Origin: Rhodospirillaceae bacterium Spongia-Bin9
GTDB lineage: Bacteria; Pseudomonadota; Alphaproteobacteria; Bin65
Assembly: GCA_900197615.1 (NCBI GenBank)
Contig: FZLR01000025.1
Coordinates: 1 to 36,211 of the forward strand
Direction: 5' to 3'
DNA length: 36,211 nucleotides
Position 1 is the stretch's first letter; each line of letters starts with the position of its first letter. Below, one piece after another: positions 8,266-17,045 of this stretch. The notes below the pieces were generated by a model. That model saw nothing but the letters and a program-made list of their open reading frames with translations, was not told where the DNA came from and did not search any database. A program made the position numbers and the translations under genes.

Positions 8266-10218
8266 ATGCGCCCCGGCGGCGAAGTTCCGTCGTCGGACGA
8301 TTCCGCCGGCGCCGTATTGCAGGACGCCCCGGCAACCCGGTATGTCTGCGCTTTCCTGGCCGCCCTGATTACGGCGCTCGCCGTCGCCTGGGCGGCCGAC
8401 CTGCCGCGCGTAGCCGGCCTGTCGTCGCTCTATACCGAACAGATGATCGCCGTTGTTCTCGGCGCCGCCAATGCGCTTGTCTTCCTGCGCCGGCCATTCC
8501 GCCGGGGCCGTGCCCGGCGGGCAGCGCCTGTGGCAGACAGGGCGATCGCCCTCGCCAGCCTCGCCGCCGGCCTGTGGCTCGCTGTCCGCTTTCCGGTGCT
8601 CACCGAAGACGCCTTCTACCATCCCGACGAAGTTCTGGTTATCGGGCTGGTGCTGGTGCCGCTGACCGTCGAAGCCCTGCGCCGCGCCACAGGCCTGAGC
8701 CTACTGCTCGTGGTGGCGGTGTTCATCCTTTACGGCCTGTACGGCGATTTTTTCGACGGCAAGCTCCAGGCCCGCACCATGACGGCCGCCGAGATGGTCC
8801 GCTATGTCGGACTCGATTCGACCGCGATGCTGGGCCGTCCGATCGTCATCGGCGTGACCATCGTCACCGTTTTCGTGCTGCTCGGACGGTTGCTGCTGCT
8901 GTCCGGCGGTTCGGACTTTTTCACCGATATCGCGGCGGCGCTGATGGGGCGCAGCCGCGGCGGCTCGGCCAAGATCGCCGTGACGGCCTCGGCCATGTTC
9001 GGCTCGATCTCGGGCAGCGCCGTGTCCAACGTCGCGTCGACCGGAGTTATCACCATTCCGCTGATGCAGCGCGGCGGCTACAGCGCGCGCGCCGCCGGCG
9101 CCATCGAGGCGGTGGCGTCGACCGGCGGACAGCTCACGCCGCCGATCATGGGGGCGGCGGCCTTCCTGATGGCCGAATTCCTACAGATGCCGTACCAGGA
9201 CATCGTGCTGGCGGCGATTATCCCGGCGCTGCTTTTCTACATTGCCCTGTTCGTCCACACCGACCTTGAGGCCGCGCGCACCGGCGTGACCGCGCTGGAG
9301 CCGGATCGGATACCCGCAGCACGCAAGGTGCTGGCCGGCGGCTGGTTCCTGATCGTGCCGTTCGCCGTGCTGATCGTCGTGCTGTTCAGCCTGAACCAGC
9401 CGGCGGAAACCGCGGCGCTGGCGGCCTGCGCCAGCCTGGCCGCCATCGCGCTTTTCGTCGGCTACGGCGCCCGCAGGCTGACGCCCGTTGCGGTGCTGAG
9501 CGCCCTGCGCGACACCGGCTACGCCGTTGTCGACATCGTCGTCATCACCGCCGCCGCCGGCATCATCATCGGCATCCTGGACCGCTCGGGCCTGAGCTTC
9601 GGCCTCGGGTTCGTGCTCGTCCAGTTCGGCGAGAACAGCCTGTTCCTGCTGCTCCTGCTGACCGCCGGCGTGTCGATTCTGCTCGGCATGGGCATGCCGA
9701 CGACCGGCGTCTATTTCCTGCTCGCCGCGCTCGCCGCGCCGCCGCTCATCAAATTGGGCGTCGAGCCGATCGCCGCGCACATGTATGTGCTGTATTTCGG
9801 CATGCTCTCGATGATCACGCCGCCGGTTGCGATCGCCGCCTTCACCGCGGCCAACCTGTCCGGCGCCGGGCCGATGGCGACCGCGGTGAGCGCGGTCCGG
9901 TTCGGCTGGCCGGCCTATGTTGTGCCGTTCCTGTTCGTGCTGTCGCCGACCCTGCTGATGCAGGGCGACGCGTCGGCGATCCTGCTGGCGGCAGGAACCG
10001 CCGCCGTCGGCGTCGCTGCGGTCACGGCCGCGCTCGCCGGCTATGCCCTGAAACCCCTCCTTCCCGCCGCGCGTCTCCTCATCGGCCTCGCCGGCCTCGG
10101 CCTGCTGCTGCCGCCGGAAGCCTTTGCCGACGCCGCCTGGATCAACCTGGCCGGCGGCGCGCTGCTGGCTGTCGGCCTCGCGGCCTCGGTCGTACCGCGC
10201 CGACCCGGCCCGGGCTGA
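8266..10218 (+). CDS. Fused TRAP transporter permease (4TM/12TM, DctQM type)
   Basis: 650 residues, almost wholly hydrophobic. The N-terminal third holds about four or five membrane segments, equivalent to the small DctQ subunit. From about residue 190 the DctM part begins, with GSISGSAVSNVASTGVITIP, the STGGQLTPPIMGAAAFLMAE block, and the repeat GMGMPTTGVYFLLAALAAP with MLSMITPPVAIAAFTAANL. These paired re-entrant motifs mark the sodium-coupled transport core. It works with the TAXI receptor 49 bp upstream. The ATG is directly preceded by GGGAG with no spacing, so the true start could differ slightly. Confidence 0.93.
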   Translation: MRPGGEVPSSDDSAGAVLQDAPATRYVCAFLAALITALAVAWAADLPRVAGLSSLYTEQMIAVVLGAANALVFLRRPFRRGRARRAAPVADRAIALASLAAGLWLAVRFPVLTEDAFYHPDEVLVIGLVLVPLTVEALRRATGLSLLLVVAVFILYGLYGDFFDGKLQARTMTAAEMVRYVGLDSTAMLGRPIVIGVTIVTVFVLLGRLLLLSGGSDFFTDIAAALMGRSRGGSAKIAVTASAMFGSISGSAVSNVASTGVITIPLMQRGGYSARAAGAIEAVASTGGQLTPPIMGAAAFLMAEFLQMPYQDIVLAAIIPALLFYIALFVHTDLEAARTGVTALEPDRIPAARKVLAGGWFLIVPFAVLIVVLFSLNQPAETAALAACASLAAIALFVGYGARRLTPVAVLSALRDTGYAVVDIVVITAAAGIIIGILDRSGLSFGLGFVLVQFGENSLFLLLLLTAGVSILLGMGMPTTGVYFLLAALAAPPLIKLGVEPIAAHMYVLYFGMLSMITPPVAIAAFTAANLSGAGPMATAVSAVRFGWPAYVVPFLFVLSPTLLMQGDASAILLAAGTAAVGVAAVTAALAGYALKPLLPAARLLIGLAGLGLLLPPEAFADAAWINLAGGALLAVGLAASVVPRRPGPG

Positions 10219-10297
10219 TTGCCGGCGCCGATCCCTTTGAGTCGCCGTCCCGCCGTCGGGACTGCCCTCTTTCGGTACCGTTCGGAGCGTCCTGAAC

Positions 10298-10326
10298 TTG
10301 ACGGCGCGGAATTCCGGTATCAGTAT
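10298..10326 (+). promoter_or_regulatory. candidate parDE promoter
   Basis: TTGACG (10298-10303), 17 bases, then CAGTAT (10321-10326), 34 bp before the parD ATG. Just downstream, TGACAT and CGACAT occur 10 bases apart (10328-10342). Such repeats are typical of sites where a ribbon-helix-helix antitoxin represses its own operon. This is pattern only. Confidence 0.35.
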
Positions 10327-10359
10327 CTGACATTAACCGACATACATTCGGGGGACCGG

Positions 10360-10599
10360 ATGCCGAATGTGCATCTTACAAAACAGATGGAATCCTACGT
10401 TCGGGGCCAGATCGGGTCCGGCGCCTACGCCAATCTGAGCGAGGTCGTGCGTGCCGGAATCCGGTTGCTGATGGAACGCGACGGCGCGCGCCAGTACTAT
10501 GCGCTGAAAGCGGACCTGGAAGAGGCGGTGCGCGAGGCCGAGACCGGCGGTTTCAGCGAGTTCGACCCCATCGCCTACGAGCCGGACGCGGGAAGATAG
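10360..10599 (+). CDS. parD: ParD-like ribbon-helix-helix antitoxin
   Basis: 79 residues starting at the ATG at 10360 after GGGGGA (10350-10355). The longer frame to 10219 covers the promoter and is not used. The N-terminal part (MPNVHLTKQMESYVRGQIGS, then AYANLSEVVRAGIRLLMER) is the RHH DNA-binding fold. The C-terminal part (LEEAVREAETGGFSEFDP) is the acidic segment that wraps the toxin. It neutralises ParE and, by family, represses the operon. The toxin gene begins 10 bp downstream. Confidence 0.9.
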   Translation: MPNVHLTKQMESYVRGQIGSGAYANLSEVVRAGIRLLMERDGARQYYALKADLEEAVREAETGGFSEFDPIAYEPDAGR

Positions 10600-10609
10600 C
10601 CGGGACAGG

Positions 10610-10927
10610 ATGACGATCGGGCTGTCCCGCCGGGCGCGGCAGTATCTGGACGAAATTCGCCGTTACACGATCGATACCTGGGGCCGAGGCCAGTGGTTGA
10701 ACTACTATCGGGGCCTGGCGCTAACTTTCGTGCGCATCGCGGCCGATCCGGATGGCGGACGCGACCGAAGCCTGTTTGCGGCAGGCCTGCGCTCGGTGGA
10801 TTACAAACGGCACGTCATTTTCTATGCGCGCATAGCCGCTGCCGGCGATGAACCGGTGATCCTGCGGATCGTTCATCAGCGCCGCAACATGCCGGCTTTG
10901 ACCTACTACGAGGATATCGGCGGCTGA
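10610..10927 (+). CDS. parE: ParE-like toxin (RelE/ParE superfamily)
   Basis: 105 residues. LSRRARQYLDEIRRYTIDTWG is the ParE N-terminal helix pair. RIAADPDGGRDRSLFAAGLRSVDYKRHVIFYARI and the C-terminal VILRIVHQRRNMPALTYYE fit the sheet and basic C-terminal strand. Known ParE proteins poison DNA gyrase; that activity here is inferred from family. Second gene of the operon with ParD, ribosome site GGGACAGG. It is complete, with no sign of decay. Confidence 0.9.
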   Translation: MTIGLSRRARQYLDEIRRYTIDTWGRGQWLNYYRGLALTFVRIAADPDGGRDRSLFAAGLRSVDYKRHVIFYARIAAAGDEPVILRIVHQRRNMPALTYYEDIGG

Positions 10928-10949
10928 ACGCTGCGCACGGGAACGGCAG

Positions 10950-12389
10950 CTATACCGCCGGCAGGTCGACGCCTTCGGCGGCCAGCATCCCGCGCAGGTC
11001 ATCGACCAGTCGCGCCAGGCCCGCCTCGGTCGGCGATTCGCAGCGCAGCGACAGCGCTGCCTGGGTGTTCGACGCGCGGAGCAGCCACCAGCCGTCCTCG
11101 GTCCGTGCGCGGACGCCGTCGATGGTCACGAATTCGGTGCCCGCCGCTTCCAGCCGCGCGCGCACCGCGTCGACGATGGCGAATTTCCGCGCCTCATCGA
11201 CGTCGATACGGATTTCCGGCGTGTTGAACGCGGCCGGCAGGCCAGCGCGAAAGGCCGAGAGCGGCGCCGGGTCTCCCGCCACGATCCGCAGCAGCCGCAC
11301 CGCGGCGTAGAGCGCATCGTCGAAGCCGTAATAGCGGTCCCGGAAGAACAGGTGCCCGCTCATCTCGCCGGCCATCGGCGCGCCGGTCTCCTGCATCCGG
11401 CTTTTGATCGGGGAATGGCCGGTGCGGTGCATTTCCGGCTTGCCACCAAGCCGCATGACCTCGTCGAAGAACACCTGACTGGCCTTGACGTCGGCGATCA
11501 GCCGGGCGCCGGGCTGCTGCCGGAGCAGGTCGGCGGCGAAATAGACCATCGTCTGGTCGGCCCACAAGATCGCGCCGCTGTCGTCGACAACGCCGATGCG
11601 GTCGCCGTCGCCGTCGAAGGCGATCCCGACATCGGCGCCGTGCTGCGCGATGGCCGCCTGCAGATCGGCCAGGTTAGCCGCGACAGTCGGGTCAGGGTGG
11701 TGATTCGGAAAGCCGCCGTCGATTTCCGCGAACAGCAGACGGTGCGTGCCGGCAAGCCGGCCGGTCAGCCGGGCCGCGATCTCGCCGGCAGCGCCGTTAC
11801 CGCAATCCCACACAACGGTGAGCGGCGACAGATCGGCATCGTCCAGTTCGGCAATCAGGCGGTCGGTATAGGCGTCCGCGATATCGATGGCGCCGGTTTC
11901 GCCCGGCGCAGCGGTCGCGTCGAAGCCCGCCGCCGCGCGCCGGCCCAGTTCGCGGATCTCGGCGCCGAACACCGGCCGGCCGCCGCCGCAGCCCGGCCCG
12001 AAGGCCATCTTGAAGCCGTTGTGATCGCCGGGATTGTGCGATCCGGTGACCATGACCCCGGCATCCGCGCTGCGGTCGTGGACCGCGAAATTCAGCATCG
12101 GCGTGGGGCCGCGCCCGACCGCGACGACATTCCGGCCGCTCGCCGCCAACCCGTCGATCAGGGCGTCGCGCAGGTCCGGCGAACTGTGCCGGCCGTCCCA
12201 GCCGACGCACACCGTCGACCCGCCTTCCCGGCCGACCAGTGCGCCGAAGGCGGCGCCCAGGGCCCGCGCATCGGCCGGGAACAGCGTCCGGCCGACAATC
12301 CCGCGCACATCGTATTCGCGCAGGATATCCGGATGGAAGGAATGGCCGGGAAGCCGGCGGCCCGATCCGGTTATTTCGGAGCCGGTCAT
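10950..12389 (-). CDS. Phosphomannomutase/phosphoglucomutase
   Basis: 479 residues, alpha-D-phosphohexomutase family. It moves the phosphate between C1 and C6 of mannose or glucose, supplying sugar nucleotides for envelope polysaccharides. Seen in order: REYDVRGIVGRTL, the active-site phosphoserine loop VMVTGSHNPGDHNGFKM, the metal site AFDGDGDRIGVVD, the sugar loop GEMSGHLFF, and the phosphate-binding RASNTQAALSLRCES. All catalytic parts are present. This resembles the AlgC/ManB dual-specificity group more than glucosamine mutase. No clear ribosome site precedes the ATG. The tRNA-Arg gene lies 41 bp upstream on the same strand. Confidence 0.92.
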   Translation of the reverse strand: MTGSEITGSGRRLPGHSFHPDILREYDVRGIVGRTLFPADARALGAAFGALVGREGGSTVCVGWDGRHSSPDLRDALIDGLAASGRNVVAVGRGPTPMLNFAVHDRSADAGVMVTGSHNPGDHNGFKMAFGPGCGGGRPVFGAEIRELGRRAAAGFDATAAPGETGAIDIADAYTDRLIAELDDADLSPLTVVWDCGNGAAGEIAARLTGRLAGTHRLLFAEIDGGFPNHHPDPTVAANLADLQAAIAQHGADVGIAFDGDGDRIGVVDDSGAILWADQTMVYFAADLLRQQPGARLIADVKASQVFFDEVMRLGGKPEMHRTGHSPIKSRMQETGAPMAGEMSGHLFFRDRYYGFDDALYAAVRLLRIVAGDPAPLSAFRAGLPAAFNTPEIRIDVDEARKFAIVDAVRARLEAAGTEFVTIDGVRARTEDGWWLLRASNTQAALSLRCESPTEAGLARLVDDLRGMLAAEGVDLPAV

Positions 12390-12430
12390 GGAAGGTTCGG
12401 TCTGGCTGGCATCGGGGATGTAACGCGGTT

Positions 12431-12507
12431 TGGCGACCCCGGCAGGACTCGAACCTGCGACACCAGGATTAGGAATCCTGTGCTCTATCCTGCTGAGCTA
12501 CGGGGCC
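12431..12507 (-). tRNA. tRNA-Arg (anticodon CCT)
   Basis: 77 bases including an encoded CCA. On the minus strand the acceptor GGCCCCG pairs with CGGGGTC (one G-T pair), and position 8 begins TAGCTC. The anticodon stem CAGGA/TCCTG closes loop TTCCTAA, with anticodon CCT. The T arm holds GGTTCGAGTCC. It reads the rare Arg codon AGG. Confidence 0.96.
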
Positions 12508-12598
12508 GTCCCGAGGCGGTATCTTGGCGGCGGAGCGGGAACTGTCAACAAAGGCCGGAGCCTGCAGGGCGCCCGCGCCGGCCCTCGCAACGGCGAGG

Positions 12599-12982
12599 CT
12601 ACCGGGCGCCGGCCCGGCCGGCCGTCTCGAGCAGCGTCGGTTGGGCCGGGGCTTTGGCCTTGCCGCCGCGGCGGATGCAGCGGCCTTCGAAATCGGCGCC
12701 GTTCTCGATCGACAGGGTCTCGTATTCGACATCGCCATCGACCTGCGCCGACCGGCAGAGGGTCACGGTCCGCCCCGCGATCCCGCCGGTCAACTTGCCG
12801 TGGACCATGACCTCATCCGCCTTGACCTTGCCTTCGACATGGCCGCCCGGGCCGACCGTCAGCTTCCGGACCGCCACGTCGCCCTGGACTTCGCCCTCGA
12901 CCAGCAGATCGCCTTCGGAGGCGATGTTGCCTTCGACCCTCAACCCTTCGCCGACCAGCGACGCTTCGGCCATCTGAGACAT
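12599..12982 (-). CDS. Bactofilin (polymer-forming cytoskeletal protein)
   Basis: 127 residues. A central run of repeated beta strands (about 8-105) has the bactofilin rhythm: GLRVEGNIASEGDLLVEGEVQGDV, GGHVEGKVKADEVMVHGKLTGG and SAQVDGDVEYETLSIENGADFEG. Bactofilins form filaments without nucleotide and often place peptidoglycan enzymes or appendages. There is no membrane segment, and the C-terminal tail is short and rich in Ala and Pro. It sits alone between two tRNA genes on the same strand. GAGGAACGAA precedes the start; Met4 is an alternative. Confidence 0.92.
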   Translation of the reverse strand: MSQMAEASLVGEGLRVEGNIASEGDLLVEGEVQGDVAVRKLTVGPGGHVEGKVKADEVMVHGKLTGGIAGRTVTLCRSAQVDGDVEYETLSIENGADFEGRCIRRGGKAKAPAQPTLLETAGRAGAR

Positions 12983-13109
12983 AATTTCGTTCCTCCGTCC
13001 CTATCGGTTCGTTCGTCCGGCCGATCCGCATCCTCGCCCCGTTCCTTGGGACCGGGAGACCGGTACCGGCGCAGCATTGCCAACGGTTGCTTCCGCTGTT
13101 CTGCACTCA

Positions 13110-13196
13110 TGGTGCCCCCAGGGAGACTCGAACTCCCACGCCGTTGCCGGCAACAGATTTTGAGTCTGCCGCGTCTACCGATTCCGCCACAGGGGC
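13110..13196 (-). tRNA. tRNA-Leu (anticodon CAA)
   Basis: 87 bases including CCA, a class II tRNA. Minus-strand acceptor GCCCCTG pairs with TGGGGGC. The D arm reads TGGCGGAATCGGTAGACGC. The anticodon stem GCAGA/TCTGT closes loop CTCAAAA, with anticodon CAA. A long variable arm with paired TGCCGG/GGCG follows, then the T arm GGGAGTTCGAGTCTCCC. It reads UUG. Confidence 0.96.
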
Positions 13197-13409
13197 CGGG
13201 CAGCCCGCCGGCCGGGACCGAAGGCCGGTCGCCTCGATCGCCGGCGCGGCGCGCCGGGCGGAAAACATAGCGGCGCCTGTGCCGTTTGCAAGGTGCGACC
13301 GTGTCCGCCCCGCGCGTTCTTCCCTGCTGGGCGGATGCCGGCCAAAAATTGCTGGAACGGTCCGGCCCGGCGACGCATTCTGCGTGCCGGTCAACGGAGG
13401 GAGCGACAG

Positions 13410-14609
13410 ATGCCGGGCGTATTGGACGGAATTCGGGTGCTGGACTTCGGCCGTTACATCGCGGGCCCCTATGTCGGCGCCCTGCTGGCGGATTTCGGCG
13501 CCGATGTCATCCGGGTGGAGAAACGCGGCGGCAGCGAGGACCGCTTCGTGCTGCCGCTGTCGACAGACGCCGACGGGCAGCCCGGCGACGGCGCCCTGTT
13601 CCTGCAGATGAACCGGAACAAGCGGTCGATCGCCCTCGACCCGATGAAGCAGGAGGGCCGCGCGGCGCTCGACCGGCTGGCTGCCACGGCCGATGTCGTC
13701 GTCGCCAACCTGCCGCCCCAGACGATGGCGCGCATGGGCCTGGACTACGACAGCCTTTGCAAGGTCAAGCCGGATATCGTCCTTGCTAACCTGTCCTCCT
13801 ATGGCAAACACGGCCCCTGGGCGACCCGGCCGGGCTTCGACAGCGTCGGCCAGGCGATGTGCGGCTCGGCCTATCTGACCGGCGAGCCGGGCCGGCCCTG
13901 GCGCGCCCAGATCGCCTTCGTCGATTTCGGCACCGCCCTGCACGCCGCCTTCGGCGTCGCCATGGCGTTGATCGAGCGGCAGCGCTCCGGCCGCGGGCAG
14001 GAGGTCGTCGGCGCCCTGCTGGCGACCGCCACCGCCTTCAACGCGCCCCTGCTGACGGAGCAATCCGTCCTGGCGCCGGACCGCGGGCCGATCGGCAACC
14101 GCGCTTTCAATTCCGGCCCGACCGACCTGTTCCAGACGAAAGACGGTTACATCGTGGTCCATGTCGTCGGCAATCCGCTGTTCAAGCGGTGGGCCGACCT
14201 GCTGGGCGAGCCGGAGTGGCTGGAGGACGAACGCTTTGCCACCGACGACGCGCGCGGCGACAACGGCGCGGTCCTTTCGGAGCGCATGGCGCCCTGGTGC
14301 GCTGCGCGGACCCGCGACGAGGCGCTGGAGGCGCTGGCTGCGGCGCATATCCCGGCCGGCCCGGTGCTCAAGCCCCAGGAGGCGCTGGACCATCCGCAGG
14401 TCCGGGCGCTCGGCCTGCTCCATCCGGTGGCGCTGCCCGGCGCCGATTGTCCGGCCATGGTGGCGCAGGCCCCGGTCTGGCTGAGCGAGACCCCGGCCCT
14501 GCCTCCCACCGGGCAGGCCGAAATCGGCCAGCATACCGACGAGGTGCTCGCGTCCGTCGGCTACAGCGGCGAAGACCTGGCGGCGCTGCGCGACGCGGGC
14601 GCGATCTAG
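13410..14609 (+). CDS. Class III (CaiB/BaiF) CoA-transferase
   Basis: 399 residues from ATG 13410, which follows GGAGGGAG. It transfers CoA between acyl-CoA and a free carboxylate. Seen: the N-terminal GIRVLDFGRYIAGPYVGALLADFGADVIRVEK, MNRNKRSIALD, LSSYGKHGPWATRPGFDSVGQAM, and likely catalytic Asp172 in AFVDFGTALHAAFGVAMAL, where the family forms a mixed anhydride. The C-terminal half has the usual DGYIVVHVVGNPLFKRWADLLG and the IPAGPVLKPQEALDHPQV. The substrate is unknown. It is convergent with the LysR gene (stops 22 bp apart). It shares a plan with the transferase at 17046 but is clearly a separate, diverged copy. Confidence 0.92.
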   Translation: MPGVLDGIRVLDFGRYIAGPYVGALLADFGADVIRVEKRGGSEDRFVLPLSTDADGQPGDGALFLQMNRNKRSIALDPMKQEGRAALDRLAATADVVVANLPPQTMARMGLDYDSLCKVKPDIVLANLSSYGKHGPWATRPGFDSVGQAMCGSAYLTGEPGRPWRAQIAFVDFGTALHAAFGVAMALIERQRSGRGQEVVGALLATATAFNAPLLTEQSVLAPDRGPIGNRAFNSGPTDLFQTKDGYIVVHVVGNPLFKRWADLLGEPEWLEDERFATDDARGDNGAVLSERMAPWCAARTRDEALEALAAAHIPAGPVLKPQEALDHPQVRALGLLHPVALPGADCPAMVAQAPVWLSETPALPPTGQAEIGQHTDEVLASVGYSGEDLAALRDAGAI

Positions 14610-14630
14610 CGCTGGCGCGCCAAACGCCTG

Positions 14631-15536
14631 TCACATCCGGCCGGCGTCGCCGGCGACCGACAGAATCGGGTCGGCCGCGAGTTCCCGCACCAGGAAATCT
14701 ATGACCGCCCGCATCTTCGCCGCGCCGCGGGTGTGGGGATGAACCAGTAGCCACACGTCGAGAACGGTCTCGAACAGGCCGGGCAGCAAACGCTGCGGTT
14801 TCCGTTCGGGCGACGCCATGTAGTGGGGCAATATACCGATGCCCAGGCCGGCCTCGACGGCCGCTGCAACGCCGAGCATGCTGTTGCAGGCCAGGGCCTC
14901 CGAATTCGCGACGTCTCCGAGCCACTCAGTCATCCGCGTATCGACCAGCCGGCCGGCCGGCCCGATGACGGCGTGGCGGCTCAAATCCTCCAAGGCGAGC
15001 GGCGTACCGTGCCGCTGCAGATATTGGGCCGTGGCATACAGGCCGAACTTCGCGCGTCCGACCTTGCGCGCCAGAAGAACATCGTCGTCGCCCGGCCGGT
15101 CGAAACGGAGCGCAAGGTCGGCCTCGCCCCTGGCGATATCGGCGATTGCCGCGGCCGAGTGAACTTCTATTCGGATTCCGGGATGCAGGCGCCTCAACCG
15201 GGACAGCCGCGGAATGAGCCAGAAGATGGCCATGCTTTCCGGGGTGGAAATGGACACGGTGCCGACGAACCTGGTGTCCTGACCCTTGATCCGCAGGTCG
15301 ATGTCGCGGACGTTCGAATCCAGGCGCCGGGCGAGATCGAGGATCGCCTCGCCGGCCGGCGTAGGGGAGTAGCCCCGCGGATGACGCTCGAACAGCCGCA
15401 CGTCCAGCCGCTCCTCCAGGGATGCGATGCGCCTGCCGACCGTCGGCTGGCTGGCGCGCAACCGCTTTGCCGCTGCTGACAGGCTGCCCGCCTCGGCGAC
15501 GGCGAGGAAGTAGCGGTAATCGTCCCAGTCGGTCAT
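14631..15536 (-). CDS. LysR-type transcriptional regulator
   Basis: 301 residues from ATG 15536. The helix-turn-helix (about 8-65) reads YRYFLAVAEAGSLSAAAKRLRASQPTVGRRIASLEERLDVRLFER. The effector-binding part follows, ending in a GLGIGILPHYMA segment typical of the family. A GTG at 15558-15560 would add eight residues, but it lies inside an 18-bp inverted repeat that looks like its operator, so the ATG is preferred. Its ribosome site is weak. It faces away from dctP and toward the CoA-transferase. It may control either or both CoA-transferase/TRAP blocks; the inducer would be a carboxylate or acyl-CoA. That is inference. Confidence 0.91.
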   Translation of the reverse strand: MTDWDDYRYFLAVAEAGSLSAAAKRLRASQPTVGRRIASLEERLDVRLFERHPRGYSPTPAGEAILDLARRLDSNVRDIDLRIKGQDTRFVGTVSISTPESMAIFWLIPRLSRLRRLHPGIRIEVHSAAAIADIARGEADLALRFDRPGDDDVLLARKVGRAKFGLYATAQYLQRHGTPLALEDLSRHAVIGPAGRLVDTRMTEWLGDVANSEALACNSMLGVAAAVEAGLGIGILPHYMASPERKPQRLLPGLFETVLDVWLLVHPHTRGAAKMRAVIDFLVRELAADPILSVAGDAGRM

Positions 15537-15552
15537 CCCAAGGACACCACAG

Positions 15553-15570
15553 TTATTCACGCATGAATAA
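15553..15570. promoter_or_regulatory. inverted repeat, probable LysR operator
   Basis: TTATTCA-CGCA-TGAATAA: two perfect 7-base arms around 4 bases, 16 bp before the LysR ATG, in a short AT-rich stretch. The ATTCA...TGAAT core matches the T-N11-A pattern of LysR-type sites. It probably serves autoregulation and could also act on dctP 290 bp away. Confidence 0.6.
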
Positions 15571-15860
15571 CGCTTAAACGAAATTATGCAATTTTTTGCA
15601 GTCCGACCGCAGATTATCCTTTCCGGAGCACCGTTCCTGCACAGCGCGCTCTCCTTGGCAGGTCTTCAAGCAAAGGCCGGGTGCAAGTCAAATCGAGGGC
15701 CGCCCAGGAGAAGAATGAGCCGCATCGACGCTCGAAGGGTGGGTCGGGCTTTGGGCCAATAGCCGGTGCCGGCGAGGGTACCGGTTCTGCGAACGCTTGA
15801 GGGAATTGGCGCCGATCGGCACGTCGAAGTTATCCGCAAGAGCAAACCGGGAGGAAAATC
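15571..15860. other. intergenic between LysR gene and dctP
   Basis: About 290 bp. The left end is AT-rich with a run of six T (15592-15597); the rest is ordinary GC-rich sequence. A 15-codon frame near 15718 has no support. GGGAGGAAAA lies just before the dctP ATG. No clear sigma-70 promoter was found. Confidence 0.5.
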
Positions 15861-16829
15861 ATGAAGTTCACCAAACTGACGTGTGTCGCCCTGGCCGCGG
15901 TTGGGGGTTTGGCGGCGGCGCCCGCATCGATGGCCGCGGAACGCGTGCTGAACGGCGCCAGCTCTTTCCCGGTCGGCCACATCTTCTCGGTCAAGTTCGA
16001 GAAATTTGTGAAGATCGTCAACGAGCGGGGCAAGGGCCTGCTGAAGATCGACTACAAGGGCGGCGCGCCGGCCATCGGCAGCCCGTTCACGCTCGGCGCC
16101 AAGGTCCAGCAGGGGGCGTTCGACATCGCCACGATCACGGGCCCGTACTACGCGAGCGTGGTGCCGGAGGCGCAGGCCCTCCAGCTGGCGGAAATCCCGA
16201 TCCAGGAGCAACGCAAGAACGGCGCCTTCGACTATGTGAACAAGGTGCATATGGCCAAGGGCATCTACTATCTCGGCCGGACCTTCAACACGGTGTTTCA
16301 CGTCTACCTGAAAAATCCGATCGAGAGGCCGCAGCTGAAAGGCCTGCACCTCCGGATCGCGCCCCACCATCGCGACTTCATCACCTCGCTCGGCGCCACG
16401 GCCCAGCGATCCAACCTGGCGGAAATCTACACCTACATGGAGAACGGGACCATCGACGGCTTTGCCTGGCCGGCCCAGGGCTTCCTGCCCGACTGGTACA
16501 AGGTGACGAAATACCGTGTCGATCCCAGCTTCTACACCCCCGCCATGCACGTTCTGCTCAACCTCAAGACCTGGAAATCGCTTTCCGGAAAGCAGAAGAA
16601 GCTGCTGAACGATCTCATCGTCGAGTTCGAGGCCACAAACGCCCAGGAGCAGCGCGCGGGCGACGCCGCGGCCTGGAAAAAGATGGCCGACAAAGGCGTG
16701 AAGGTAATCGAGTTCAAGGGCGCAGACCGCGATAAATGGCTGACCACCGCCAAAGTCGCTGCCTGGAAAGGCATCGCCAAGCGCAGCCCGAAACACGGGC
16801 CCGCCCTGAGGAAACTGCTCGCCAAGTGA
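15861..16829 (+). CDS. dctP: DctP-type TRAP solute-binding protein
   Basis: 322 residues. The signal peptide is cleaved near ASMAAER (about 26). The mature protein has the family layout: NGASSFPVGHIFSVKFEKFVKIVNERGKG, then GAFDIATITGPYYA, and the ligand-site Arg in GLHLRIAPHHRDFITSLGA with TYMENGTIDGFAWP. Domain closure on an organic carboxylate is anchored by that Arg in known DctP proteins. GGGAGGAAAA lies before the ATG. It heads the order dctP, CoA-transferase, dctQ, dctM. The ligand is unknown; the neighbouring transferase points to a carboxylate that is then activated with CoA. Confidence 0.92.
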   Translation: MKFTKLTCVALAAVGGLAAAPASMAAERVLNGASSFPVGHIFSVKFEKFVKIVNERGKGLLKIDYKGGAPAIGSPFTLGAKVQQGAFDIATITGPYYASVVPEAQALQLAEIPIQEQRKNGAFDYVNKVHMAKGIYYLGRTFNTVFHVYLKNPIERPQLKGLHLRIAPHHRDFITSLGATAQRSNLAEIYTYMENGTIDGFAWPAQGFLPDWYKVTKYRVDPSFYTPAMHVLLNLKTWKSLSGKQKKLLNDLIVEFEATNAQEQRAGDAAAWKKMADKGVKVIEFKGADRDKWLTTAKVAAWKGIAKRSPKHGPALRKLLAK

Positions 16830-16852
16830 CGAAGCAGTTTGGCCCTGGCTGA

Positions 16853-16880
16853 GTCGCGGCCGCCGTGCGGCGGTCGCGAC
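16853..16880 (+). terminator. strong hairpin after dctP (no T-run)
   Basis: Arms 16853-16864 and 16869-16880 pair over 12 positions (one G-U) around loop GTGC. No T-run follows, so it is not a standard intrinsic terminator. A hairpin here often protects or partly ends the receptor message so that the receptor is made in excess over the membrane subunits. Confidence 0.55.
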
Positions 16881-17045
16881 CGCCGGGCCCGGGCACATCG
16901 GATTTAGCTGCCATCGTCCCAGGGGGATGGCTCGAACCGGCATGTGCCGGAGGCTGAAGCCAAACGATCGGTTCGGCCGCAAACCGGATGTGAGCGCCAG
17001 CCTCCCTTGAGCGCCGAATGGGGCGACAGCGCAGATTCCAACAGG

